From Aphrocallistes beatrix (lineage: Eukaryota > Porifera > Hexactinellida > Sceptrulophora > Aphrocallistidae): a DNA stretch of 64,000 nt. The notes under the pieces are model-generated. The model had not been told where the DNA came from, did not search any database, and saw only the letters and a list, made by a program, of their open reading frames with translations. Of this stretch, positions 11,231 to 22,974 are shown piece by piece (the stretch's first letter is position 1; the number at the start of each line of letters is the position of its first letter). Location of the stretch: positions 434,001 through 498,000 of the forward strand of contig OY725505.1 of the NCBI GenBank assembly GCA_963281255.1, read 5' to 3'. The position numbers and the translations under genes are program-made.

Positions 11231-11453
11231 GTAAGCTATTAATGTAATTATTCTAATGGCATGCACTAAATCATTTCTACCAAAGTGTCGTACTCTTTCT
11301 CTGAGTTGTATCGAAGTAGAAAGTTGGGATTTTGATTTTAATCATCGAGAAGCTTAGTAGAAAGGTTGGTGCATAATTTAGCACACTTGGATGATGCAAT
11401 ATTATGTGGCAGTCTTCTACCTATAATATCATTCTTAGCTGCATATATAAATA

Positions 11454-11464
11454 GATGTGTTCAA
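11454..11464 (+). promoter_or_regulatory. TATA box of the 11524 exon
   Basis: TATATAAATAG lies 70 bp upstream of the ATG, matching the arrangement at 5713. Confidence 0.55.
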
Positions 11465-11523
11465 AAAATATTTTAAATAATACTGAAAATTAATTAATTA
11501 CTTTTATCGTATCAATAATTCCA

Positions 11524-11608
11524 ATGTCTTCTTTTGCCCCAAATCATATCAATCAATCAGCCCATAATATTATACTGTATTCTCAAGCAGGATGCGGTTA
11601 TGGTACAG
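11524..11608 (+). CDS. Orphan or far-upstream first exon of a DED-like gene
   Basis: 28 codons plus one base (phase 1), MSSFAPNHINQS and onward, resembling the first exon at 5792. The donor is CAG|GCAAGC, a GC-type site; the neighbouring duplicate has GT. The phase would allow splicing to the linker exon at 15865, which makes it a possible distant alternative start of the gene ending at 17382. The intervening 4 kb is mostly transposons. Confidence 0.4.
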
Positions 11609-11620
11609 GCAAGCTATTAA

Positions 11621-13630
11621 TCTTATATTAAAACGCTAGGATTTTTAGTGCAGCTCCTATAGGGAGATGCCCTTATGGCATGGACGGAGTATCTCGTCCG
11701 TCCGTATGTATGTACGTACGTATATCCGTATGCGCGCTACTGCGAAATCTAACAGTCCGATTTTTACCAAATTTCGCATGTAGGATCTCTTTATGGTGTA
11801 GATGTGCACCGTCGACATTTTTTTGCAAAATCTCATCACTTCCGGTTTTTATAAGTATATATTCATATTTTAACACCTCCACTGCAAAGCTTTGTTTAAA
11901 GTTATAAGCAAGATCTCAACGATTAATGTAGGGTATTTCACCATGTAGGATCTGATTTTCGAGCTTTGAAAGTAATAACATGAATATTTTATGAGTTATT
12001 AACATACAGTATGTATATATACATATTTTCACACCTTTTAAAAAAAGATTTATTTTGAGCAAAAAGCGAGTTCTCAACGGCTAATATAGGATATTTTAAT
12101 ATGTAGATTCCGATTTTCGCACTTTGAAAGAAAAAATGTGAATATTTTATGAGCTATTAAATATTGAAATATACATATTTTCACACCTATTTAAAAAATC
12201 TTATTTTGAGCTAAAAGCGAGTTCTCAACGGCTAATATAGGATATTTTAATATGTAGATTCCAAATGCGTAGAATGACCTAAAATGAGTATTTCCCGACG
12301 TATTCCGAAATTCACATTTCATGTTCCTTCCAGTCACTTCCTGGAGCTGCACTATCGGTCTGTCGATCGACATTTTTAATTTTAATGTTTGTCCGATTTG
12401 AATAAAGAATTGGCATATAGATGTCAAATGATACGGATACGATTAAATTCTAAGATCTAAGCGAAATTTTCACACCTCTGCAAAAAATGGAAAACAATTT
12501 TTCACACCTTTTCTATACAATACTATGTACGGCTTCATTCTCACGAAACTATTGTAGGCTGTCATTGTTATTAATACTTCAAAGCAATAACTTATATAGC
12601 TGTCTCAATTAGATTATAGTGTACGTATAGCATAGCTTCTATAATAAGGATGGTTTAACTAATACATGAGCTGCCTTAATTCATCAACAAAGCACAATGG
12701 AGATTAGGAATATATTACCAGCATATATAAATATGGTGTCAAGGTATCCATATCCATTGTTAAAATTTGGATTAGTCACCATATGGTTGCGCAATAGGTT
12801 ATATTTGGGACAAATTTGGTGATTTTCAGAGGCCGTTTAGGGGCACTTCTAAGTGTTTTGATGTGAATGGGCTAATACGAAAAATTGATTTTAAAAATGA
12901 AATGTTGCTACATTCCAGTGTTGCTATGGAAACATGTTTTGGTCAGTTGGGGTTATATGTTGAGAACCGCGATAGCTAGACATCAAATATAATTCCATTT
13001 GATAGCTAATAGGCTATTTCCTATTAAGTGATAATATATTTTCGACGTCTAAATTCAATGGTTTATGAGATATTCTAGAAATTACCGAATGTGACCAATA
13101 TGATAAATTGTCTAATAACTAAACAATTAAATTTAGACAAATAAATTATATTCTCACTTAATAGGAAATAGCCTATTAGCTATCAAATGGAATTACTTTC
13201 AAATGTTTAGCTATCGCGGTTCTCAAGATATAACCCCAACTGACCAAAACATGTTTCCATAGCAACACTGGAATGTAGCAACATTCCATGTAAAAATCCA
13301 AATTTTTCGTATTAACCCATTCACATCTCAGTTCGTTTTCGAAAAAGAATATAATAAAAACACTTAGAAGTGCCCCTAAACGGCCTCTGAAAATCACCAA
13401 ATTTGTCGCAAATATAACCTATTGCGCAACCATATGGTGACTAATCTAAATTTTAACAATGGATATGGGTACCTTGACACCATATTTATATATGCTAGTA
13501 ATATTAAGGCAGCTCATGTATTAGTTCAACCTAACGCATCCTTGGTCAAGTTACTCTGAGGCCTTATATTTAGTAAGCTATGTGTATAACAATAAAAAAG
13601 GTTATGTATATATTTACATACCTTCTTAGG
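11621..13630 (+). mobile_element. Helitron-like subfamily 2, split by foldback FB2
   Basis: It starts TCTTATATTAAAACGCTAGGATTTTT. The blocks GATCTAAGCGAAATTTTCACACCTC and CTGTCATTGTTATTAATACTTC are typical of the subfamily. It contains imperfect tandem units of about 145 bp near 11960-12260. It is interrupted at 12631 by FB2 and resumes at 13583 for a short stretch. Confidence 0.6.
12631..13582. mobile_element. Long foldback element FB2
   Basis: Ends CATAGCTTCTATA and TAGTAAGCTATG, with long inverted arms centred near 13105. The flanking 7-mers are CGTATAG (12624-12630) and TGTATAA (13583-13589), a duplication that has diverged at two of seven positions. This fits an older insertion than FB1. 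Confidence 0.75.
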
Positions 13631-13639
13631 ACTTATCAA

Positions 13640-13800
13640 TGAGTCGCGGGAATAGGAACTAATTTGAGGTAGGAATAAGACCTAAAACCTTCGAAGTAAG
13701 AATAAAATGTAAAACTGCTAAGTAGGATTATGACCTAATTTTAGGTCTTATTCCTACTTCGAAGGTTTAGGTATTAATCCTAATTCGCACGTTTCAGGTC
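13640..13800. repeat. Hairpin-forming inverted repeat
   Basis: GACCTAAAACCTTCGAAGTA near 13680 pairs with the complement at about 13755. It is AT-rich with no gene, and probably a small foldback element. Confidence 0.5.
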
Positions 13801-14031
13801 TGGATATTCTATTCTAATACTATATATAGAAATATTCTGATACTTATTGTGATGCAATAATACATTAATTAATTTCTGTATATATTATTTTCTATCTCAA
13901 CTGTCACTTGCTATAATTTACTATCAGACCTTTCATTTTTTTTTTATTGATAGACTTCTGTTTTGTACTTTTCCGCATTATGATTATGTTAATTTAAATT
14001 CAATACACCAACACTTGTCGTATCTATGATA

Positions 14032-17000
14032 ATGTCTATTATAGATCATAATCTCAATTCATCGGGCCGTTCAGCATTACATTGCATACAATCGAAATCT
14101 CCTTCTAATATGGACAGGTGAGTTGAATCATTTAAATAATTTCGGATGTACCCTTGTAATTGTACAACTTAATTTAGTATCCTTTTCAGTGAAAAATGAG
14201 CAAGTGTCTGTGTTATGCCTGTGTGTTCGATTTGTTTAATTCTGTGGCTCCCAAATATTTCTTTTAAAATTTCGAGACTAACTAACGAGACTAACTAAAT
14301 TTAAGAAGAACTAATGGTTACAGTTGCTCTTCCAAGTCCTTGAGGTTTGCCACAAAACCTGGAGTTTGGACCAGCGCAGCTCAAAAGTAAATTATGACAA
14401 TACTTTGAAAATTGTAAAAAGGCCACCTTGGTCACAAAAGCAAATTATTAATTTTGTACTAAAACATCTAAAAGATCACTGGAGAGGGGTTTTTAACCAA
14501 AATGCCTACTTAATCGAACAATTATCATGCTGAGCCAGGGCGTAGCTTACACCTATGTCTCCCGGGGCGGATGTATTTCATGCCGCCCCTCAACACATAT
14601 TTCTACCTCAACTTGGCAAGTGTACTTAATTTGTGGTGTGTTTTGTGTGTTAATTTAAAATACTATTCATACTCGTATTAGCTGGAAAAAGCATGTTCAA
14701 ATTCAAAATACCTTGGAGAAATTCTGTTTACCAATATATATTTTATGAAACACAAGGTCAAGTGCCGCCCCCTATTAAGCGCCGCCCGGGGCGGTCCGCC
14801 CTCCCTCCCCCCTAGCTACGCCACTGTGCTGAGCTGATCCATTTTCCAGGTTTGGTGATAAATCTGAAGGACGTGGAAAAGCAACTGCAAACCTTAAAAA
14901 ACGTGAGTACAGCCACTTACACGTTTTCAAGAGAGGTGTGAAAACTTTTTAGAAATTAGAACATATCGTAGTTGCGTCTACGATAAGTTGTAATTTCAAA
15001 GCGAAATTTTCACCTGAATACTAATTTCATATTCCCATGGCTTGCAATTTTTCAATCAAATCAGTGTGCTTCACATTATTAAGCTGGTATTATAATACAT
15101 ATTTTATATTTCTTCACCAACCCAAGAATGTGGAAACATAGCCCCGTCCCGCATGAGTCTTTTGTCATTAATTTGTTGTATGGCATACTTTTATGATAAA
15201 ACGTAGATTTGAGATTTTTGTAGTGTCATAACGATGGCGTTAGTATATAAAGCCCAATTTCGGACGGAAATGAGGTTAAAATTGTAATTTTGCAACCATA
15301 CCCACACTATATAGTCTTTGGAGGCTTTCTGGCTGCAAAATTCCCATCCGAAAGTGGGTTTTTAGCGAATTTCAATTTTGACCTGTTTAGTATTTTCATT
15401 TTATCCAGCTCGTTGCATTTAACTACATCTACAATTTTGTTTTGAGAGGCTAATATTATTTCTAAATAATTTCTTCACGCGTTTTTTTCTGGACGCTTGT
15501 TTTCCACGGTGGTAATGGGATGAATTTCTTCAGTTTTGAGTAATGAATATCTCTCTTGTTTCACTTTACCGCTACACCACGATTTAACATTAAAGCTTCT
15601 GATTAGCAAAATATTCAGCAAGATGGTTATGCTAATGTTATCCGATAACTCAATGATGATGTAGCAAAGATCTAAATCCACGTTTTATCGTATAGTATTT
15701 AAAGATGTTGTGCTACAAGCTTGCTTGGTATCTTGGACAATTTAATCTGAGGACTCTTGACTTTGTCCACCCTTGTGGTGTGCGAGCCCAATCATGCCCA
15801 GATACACATGGTAAATCAATACTAATATCATACATATCGTATTTGATATTCTACAATATTTTAGGAGAATGTTTAAAGGATAGAAAACGTAGAAAGAATA
15901 CTGAAGATAACATAAGAACTCAAAATTCATTAAATCACACATCTTCTCCAATTGGCAATGCAGAATTTGGAACTCGAAATGTCAACAATTCTAATATTGA
16001 GGAGGAAATGTTATTACCAGATACTAAAAAGTTTAAAGGACATTCAGGTGAGGTTAGTAATACGTATCCTTACTATTAAAACTCGATTAATGTGTACATC
16101 TTATATATTAAAACGCTAGGATATTTGTTTGTTTGTCCGAATTGATTGAAGAATTGGTAAGTCGTAGATATACGAAAATTGGCATGTAGGTGTCAAATGA
16201 TGAATCTAGGATTAAGTTCGAAAATCTAAGCGAAATTTTCATATCTCTTCAAAAAAAAATGGAAAACAATTTTACACACCTTTTCTAAACAATACTATGT
16301 ACGACTTCACTCTCACAATAGAAATCATTGTACGACACTATTGTAGGCTGTCATTGTTATTAATACTTCAAAGCTATAATTTATATAGATGTCTCAATTA
16401 TATTAGAGTGTATGGCAGTAAAAAGGTTATGTGTATATTTTCACACCTTTAAATACATATTTTCCCACGATTTGACGAATTTTGAAAAATTTTTTGTGTG
16501 AATATGTTCGATCATAGATCCTATATAATAGTATAGGCCAATTCTAAAATGAGTGCTGGTTTCCGGCCCAGTCTTAATTGCTCCCATAAAAAGGGTTTTA
16601 GAGGTAAAGATTTGAGTTTTTTACAAATATAAATTTCGAGAATAACTCCGACATTATATATGTGATGAAAGATTTGATCGAAGATGTACTATAACATTCT
16701 CCATATGATGTTACTAGTATTACATTTTATTATTTTAAGAAAACGTAATTTAGTACTACTATGATCTGAGACTTGATAGAGAACCTTATCTTTTAATTAG
16801 GTTAAATTCAAAGAAACAAAATCGAGCGGTACAGATCTATGTGACCTAGTTCAAAGCTTAACAATGGACGATGTCAAACGTTTACAAGTAGCGATCAATT
16901 TTCCAAGCGGAATGTCAGAAGATAACACACCTCTAAACTTTATATTGAATATCAAAGGATGGAAAAATTACAAAAGAGATCATTTCTTTCAGGCATTGTC

Positions 17001-17382
17001 CTATGTTAAAGGCAGCCTTGTACCTATAGCAGAAAGAATCCCATTTCTAGCAAGTGATGCCATGACCTGCGAAGATACCATACAGCAGAAAATGACGCTA
17101 TTCTTACAAGACCTCATTAACGAAATAACTATTGACTGGTGGAGGCTACTGCTGTTAAACCATGGCTATACACTTAAAGATGTGGATTACTCAGATATTT
17201 TAAAGTTTTGTTTAAAGACAAAAGTCATTGAGAAGGATTTAGAAAACTTGAAGATTTGCTTTGAGGAAATTAGGAGAAATGACATGGCTCTAAAGATGAA
17301 AACTTACCAAACCTCATTCTCACAACTAAGCGACTCTGATTTCTTAAAAATGTCCTTTAAAGCTTTGAAGATAATAAAATGA
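14032..17382 (+). CDS. Tandem DED-like protein, intact terminal exons
   Basis: The well-supported exons are the linker 15865-16052 (phase 1 in, phase 0 out; starts ECLKDRKRRKN, basic) and the terminal exon 16801-17382, which reads VKFKETKSSG, then two DED-like domains of about 75 and 100 residues. Motif positions read YVKGSL in domain one and RRNDMALK in domain two. The 5' end is uncertain. Exons 14032-14117 and 14850-14902 join it in phase (302 codons). An ATG exon at 15705-15810 also fits in phase (a 54-bp intron, 98 codons before the terminal exon). Intron 3 carries a Helitron-like fragment. The copy at 1-465 is its broken duplicate. Confidence 0.65.
14535..14825. mobile_element. hAT MITE just upstream of a candidate acceptor
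   Basis: The ends are CAGGGCGTAGC and the complement of CAGTGGCGTAGCTAGG. The 8-bp duplication TGCTGAGC flanks it. The interior is GC-rich with runs of CCGCCCC. The right end lies about 20 bp before the AG at 14848-14849. Confidence 0.85.
15705..15810 (+). CDS. Alternative first exon of the 17382 gene
   Basis: ATG at 15705 in the context TTTTATCGTATAG, like the TTTTATCGTATCAATA before the exons at 11135 and 11524. It ends CATG|GTAAAT in phase 1. It encodes about 35 residues starting MLCYKLAWYLG. No TATA box is visible near it. Confidence 0.4.
16098..16530 (+). mobile_element. Helitron-like subfamily 2 fragment in an intron
   Basis: It starts TCTTATATATTAAAACGCTAGG and carries the TGATTGAAGAATTGG and GCGAAATTTTCA blocks. 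The 3' hairpin is absent. Confidence 0.55.
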
Positions 17383-18660
17383 CGTCATCATACATTGGAC
17401 AGCTAAAAGCTCAGCGCTTTAATACAATTATAAGTTCATGGTAGAAATGTGCGTAAACTATGCTAATACGTACATATGTTTTGTTTTCATAAATATTGCA
17501 CAGTATATCTCTGCTTCAGCTACATTGAAATTTCCAACGTGTACAATTATTTAAAATCTGTAAATCAACCTTTAAAGTCAAGAGATTGCTAATTCATTTA
17601 AATACTAGACTACATAATGTAATGTTTAGTCGCATTGGCAAAAGCTCTCAATTGCAAAACTAAAAAAGTAATTTTGTGGAAATTGTGTGAGTTTACTAAA
17701 ATATAGTTGGTACAGCTTAGAACTACTGGTGTATAGTGCCAACCACTTAATCCAGTGGTTCCCAATTTACTGGAAAAAATATTAAATTCACCCTAAATAT
17801 AATCTATTGCGCAATCATCTGATTACTAATCAAAATTTTTGAACATTAATATTGTCATTTTTGATTTCAGTGCCCCCAAAACAAACTTCGTTACTGTTCT
17901 GTTATCATCTTTCCCCAGTTAAAAGGCTAAATTTGAATGTTTCTCCACTTACAGAGGTTCCCCATTTATAGAAACCTCACTTATAGAGGTCTACTGTATC
18001 TATAAAATACTTATAAAAAATGTAAATTCATACCAAATACATTGTACCAACTCACCACGGAATGACGTCATTGATACATTTAAATTCTTTGTTACAATAA
18101 AAGTAAGTGTCAGGATTAATATTATACATTTATATAGCACACATTCCATATATTAATATTTTCACGCATCTGCACGAGACGGAGAGATCGCTGTGAAGGA
18201 GGGAGGAGGCAGTTTCTGGAGAGTGAGAATCTCTATCTTAATTTGCATAAGGACATATGCTAATATGGAATTTATGAAAGCAATAAAGTCATTTAATTGC
18301 TGGAATAGCTAAATTATTAAATTAGGTTCATTTCTGGAAAAAATCCAACTACTGAAATGCAAAATTCTAGAATATTCCGGACATTGAGCATTTATTAAAT
18401 ATCTGACCAGAGAGTAATAGAGAGTAATAGTGGGGAAAATCAAATTGACAATGTAAAAGTATAACATTTGTGTACCCCAAAATCCAATCTCAAAGACTCA
18501 TCAGGATGTAGAGGATATCTTGAAAATCAGATATATTTAGTAGCCACGAGTGTTACCGTAATGACCAATATATGAAATGACCTTTTATCTCATATACCTC
18601 CTGCTAAATATCTCATTGATTAACAATTTATATTTGTTATGAAAATAGCTTTACATTTAT
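17383..18660. other. Non-coding stretch with a MITE scrap
   Basis: The first 400 bp are the gene's 3' flank, also found after the copy at 1-465. Bases 17938-18000 carry a short palindromic scrap (TCCACTTACAGAGG...ACTTATAGAGGTCTACTGTA). I see no exon in the rest. Confidence 0.45.
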
Positions 18661-18661
18661 A

Positions 18662-18990
18662 TACAACAAGCGCGCTTCGCTTGCTTCCGCTGCGCAGCTG
18701 GCGGACACTTTGTATCCGACGGAGGCGTCCTCTGGGAGCCTAGGCTCACATTAATTAAGGTGGATAACATCTCTAAGTACATCTGTTTTACTGGTATTAC
18801 GAGTATAATCGATATCACTCGAAAATCACAAAATTTGTCAATTTTTAAATTTTTGATTCATAATGATGACGTTATAACAGAGTGATGATCAAGTCATCAT
18901 TTTTTAATGGGAGTTGTATCATATTTGAGATATATTAATAGACACATTCTATTAGCATTTCAGCCTTCTATCACTTAAAATGGTTTAGAA
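18662..18990 (-). mobile_element. Helitron-like subfamily 1, 3' part
   Basis: It starts ACAAGCGCGCTTCGCTTGC and continues through the GATATCACTCGAAAATCAC and TGATGACG blocks, then breaks off. Confidence 0.6.
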
Positions 18991-19102
18991 TCAGTAAACT
19001 GAACTACAATTGTATTGACATATGTATAGCACCTTGATGCTGACCATGTCAGACCTGCATTTAGTTGCTCACTTGGGATTTATGATTGCATTGCCGTCGG
19101 AA

Positions 19103-19420
19103 GCTCATAAAAAGTGGTAAGGCTCATCCACTTTATTGACCATAAAACTAATACAGTTTATAAACCGTTTCCTACGGCCATGCATTATCTAGTACCCTTG
19201 CCTGATGGTTGTAATATTGATGAATCAATACTTTATGTTGTATTAAATACTATCATCTACCCCCTACTTTATATGTTTAATATTCTACAATATTCTAGGA
19301 GATGGTATTCGAAGTCCAAATCATTCAGTAGATGAAAAATACCGAAAACGTCAAAAAAATGAAGAGAACGAACCATTACCCAATGCAAAAAGAGTAAAAT
19401 GATCCTTAGATGAGTTTATT
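19103..19420 (+). pseudogene. Orphan linker exon of a DED-like gene
   Basis: Bases 19299-19418 match exon 2 of the 5792 gene (DGIRSPNHS..., RKRQKNEE, NAKRVK), with the acceptor TTCTAG kept. A TGA follows NAKRVK and the donor GTTAGT has become TTTATT. Homology reaches about 100 bp into the upstream intron. No terminal exon follows. Confidence 0.65.
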
Positions 19421-19605
19421 TCTTTATATACTTTACTACTTACATTGAAATGATAAAAAATTAGAAATCCAAATTCTTTTTACATTTTAATCTAGTAAAT
19501 TTCGAAATAAATCATTATTTTTTGAAATAGCGTTTTTAAGTAAACTAGCAGTACGGTACCAGGGCAGATTAAGATCTTAGGAGAACTTGACAGGTGTGAC
19601 ATAGG

Positions 19606-19822
19606 CATACTTGCCAACTGTCCCGTTTTTGGCGGGACGTCCCGCTTTTTTCACTCTTCTATTGACCTAATTTTCTCGAGTGTCCCGCTTTTACATGAAA
19701 TTTCCCCATTATGTCCCGCTTTTTTGTATTCTATGTATAGTACTTTTCTATTGCGTCCCGCCATGTCCCGCGAAATTCAACGCTGCGTCCCGCTTTTATC
19801 ATGACTCAGGTTGGCATGTATG
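19606..19822 (+). mobile_element. MITE of the GTCCCGC family, 6-bp duplication
   Basis: The ends are CATACTTGCCAACTGTCCCG and GGTTGGCATGTATG. CATAGG lies at 19600-19605 and 19823-19828. The interior repeats GTCCCGCTTTT four or five times. Confidence 0.8.
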
Positions 19823-19849
19823 CATAGGGGATAAGGAATTTGTGGTTGA

Positions 19850-20060
19850 GTTACGTAACGCAGTCAGCATTGGAGGGAAAATGCTGAATAATAGATATAT
19901 TTTCATTTCTAAAATATATAAATAACATTGGATGTAAAATGAAATGGTTTAGCGTTACGTAACGTTGAAGGAGGGATCGTGTATTTTGTGGCATGGTGTG
20001 ACTGAAGGGAGATGGGATCTGTTTGGGCGCCTTTGTGGTATTTACGTAACGTTTGAACGA
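19850..20060. repeat. Short repeat bounded by ACGTAACG palindromes
   Basis: TTACGTAACGCA, CGTTACGTAACGTTG and TTTACGTAACGTTTGAACG recur in this interval. It is possibly a small element; there is no gene. Confidence 0.35.
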
Positions 20061-21880
20061 TCTCTATGATCAAAATTGAAATTGGGTATAACTAGCACAA
20101 TTATAATCTTATAATGGATTTTTTTCTAAATAAATCATAAATCAAAAAGATCAGTTATTGTTATGTCATAATACACTAAAAATAGATCAACTTATAAAAT
20201 AAAATGGAAAGAAATGGAAAGTGGAAAGATATATTATAAGCAATTGGGCACACATGTAGTATATATTGAATAACATTTTTACACCATTATCATATACGAA
20301 AAACCCTACTCATCATTGGTGATGATGTCATTATTTTAATTAATCAAAATCTTATGTATGTATCCATGGTTTTGGCAATGTTGTCAATAAAAGCGTGCCT
20401 AAGATTGATATGTGTTTGCCAGCAGCGCAGAGCAAGCGAGGGAAGCGTGCTTATCCCAATACAACCGTAATGCTGTAAGCCAGTTGAAACCAGGACAAAA
20501 TGGTCTTTTTAGATCAAATTGGTCAAAAGTGATCAATTTGAAACTAGGCCAATATGACTGGTATCCATGGCCCTGAACTCTGCTATGTTGAAATTGTAAC
20601 TTAATATTCTATTACGAATTCAAATTAAATTAAGGTCTTTACGTAATTCCTTATGATGCAATTGCATTAAAAATATAAGCATTTCCCCAAAGTTTGAAAA
20701 ATAAGCAACTTTATGGAAGTAGAATTAAGTTACAGCTGATTTGTTAGCAATGATCCCTTAATTACTGTATTCGACGATCATAGTTTTGTAATAAAATGTG
20801 TTTATTGATGTTTATGAAAACTCTACTTGGATGCGATTATAAAACAAAAACACTCATCATTTAGTAAATTTCTTCAGAGAATAGACAAATCTACCTCTAT
20901 AAGAGATAGATTGCTGTTATTGAAAGCACATACATAGCCATGTCTAAAAATGTCAATAATTTTAATGACGAATCAGACCAGATATGATATCCCTGACATA
21001 GCTCACGTGTATAATAATTGTAAATGTAATCTCGAATGTATTATTGTAGTATTAGTATATTTAGTTTACCTTTCTCCTTATTAAATGCAAGTTATACAAT
21101 TCAAGAGATTATATAATCTATTTAAGGAATAGAAGTCATGTTTCTGTGATCTTAAGTATAAGTACAGTTTATTGACATTGTGTATATCATACGTATAGTA
21201 GGAAGAAGATGTCTTATTGGAGATCAGTAAGCTATTTAACCTAAATCTACAGTACTAAATACCGCGAATAGTCTACTAGATAAGAGATAGCAAACGGCAA
21301 ATATGGTCACAAAATATTAACTCCATTTTTAAAGATTATTTATTCGAAGTAGGTTAGTTATTTGTTTTAATTTCTTTATTTTTTCATTTTTCAGTATAAA
21401 TATGAATGCAATATTCATTTTTCAAACTTAATTAAAATATCAGTTTGAATATTATAAATAGTGGAATAAAATGATGGTATTTAAATCAATTTAATAAATT
21501 GATCGTTTTGGAGAAGATTAATTTGCTCGCATTCAATAAACTCCAATCAGTTATGTATACCAAAAAAATGTGTGCAGTATATGTTTATTCATCTACATGT
21601 ATTTCAAAGTAATATTAATCCATGAACCTACGTCAATTATGGTTTAATCCATTGAAATGAATCAGTTTACTTTGACTATCACAATAATGCTGACGTGATT
21701 ATATCTAATTCCACAGTGGTCAATCTATCTGGCACAATCAACATTCATGGATGATGCACAATCAGGATTTGATTGAATAATCTTGCACAATCCATGCATC
21801 TATACACGCATTCAAATTCCACATGATGTTATTCCGCACTTTTTTATACAATTAAATAAACCTGAATTTTACTTAGGGTT
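20060..21880. other. Non-coding, AT-rich
   Basis: A worn Helitron-like end lies at about 20410-20455 (CAGCGCAGAGCAAGC). A GGTC-rich short repeat lies at about 20470-20570, similar to 37965-38090. I find no exon with splice signals and a convincing frame. Confidence 0.4.
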
Positions 21881-21899
21881 TTCTATTTCATTGCAGTCG

Positions 21900-22412
21900 T
21901 AAGATCACAAAATGTGGTAAAGCCATTGTCTTTATGTTGATCAAGATTGGTAAGGCTTATCCTCCTTATCACTATAATACAATTTATAAAAAGTGGTTAA
22001 GCCATACATAAACAGTGTGGATAGTAAGGCTATGACCTTACCGCTTTTTATAATTGTATTAGTTCCATACATGCCAACCTGAGCCATGATAAAAGCGGGA
22101 CGCAGCGTTGAATTTCGCGGGACATTGCGGGACACAATAGAAAAGTATTATATATAGAATGAGAAAAAGCGGTACATAAAGGGGAAATTTCATGTAAAAA
22201 CGGGACACTCGAGAAAATTAGCTCAATAGAAGAGTGAAAAAATCGGAACGTCCCGCAAAAACGGGACAGTTGGTATGTATGTAGTTCTATAGTCGATAAG
22301 GAAGATGATCCTTACCACTCTTGATTAACTAAACGAAAGTGGCCTTACCACTTTTCGTCAACTTCTAACGACAATACCATGGCCTTACCAGCCGCACCGC
22401 TTCCTACGGCCA
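21900..22412. mobile_element. Foldback MITE (GTAAGGCC family) with nested MITE
   Basis: Repeated inverted blocks GTGGTAAGGCT and AGCCTTACCAC lie around TATAATTGTATTAG. A relative lies at about 19085-19200, where CCTACGGCCATGCAT also ends it. A GTCCCGC-family MITE interrupts the middle. Confidence 0.55.
22066..22281 (-). mobile_element. GTCCCGC-family MITE, 6-bp duplication
   Basis: It starts CATACATGCCAACCTGAGCC and ends ACAGTTGGTATGTATG. TAGTTC stands at 22060-22065 and at 22282-22287. Confidence 0.8.
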
Positions 22413-22974
22413 TGCATTTATAGTCTGGGCCCAAAGTTTCCATGCATCCACATGTAAAATGGCTTTAGTAAGAAATGGCGTAACATATTCTTGGTTAAAA
22501 GGTTCTCCGTAGTTAGAATACCATATTACTTGTACGTAATGGAACTATAAATTCCCATGTTTATTTATAATAGCAAAAAGCATAGGAGATGAGAGAGAGG
22601 AAGATATACGTATTTTAGTTCAGACAGGAGGGGCGTTTTAGGGGTGTGCGAAGATGGGTAGTCTTTTCATCTTTAGTTTTCCTCATTGATTAATGAAGCT
22701 GGAATTATGCTCTAATGAGTTTTCTACTCCACCCAGTGAAATTCAATACATCGTCGATTCGACACTGTCTTGGCTTGCTATCTAATTCACAATCACAGAT
22801 AATTCAATAAGGAAGTAATATTTTAACTGATAATCACATGTGTATAAGCTTGTATATATGCACATATATATAAAGTTATTTTAGAAATTGTCATAGTTTA
22901 AATATTTATTATCAAAAGCTAAAATAGTAATAAATAAGAAATTAGCATTAATATAAATTATGTGCTGAAAAATG

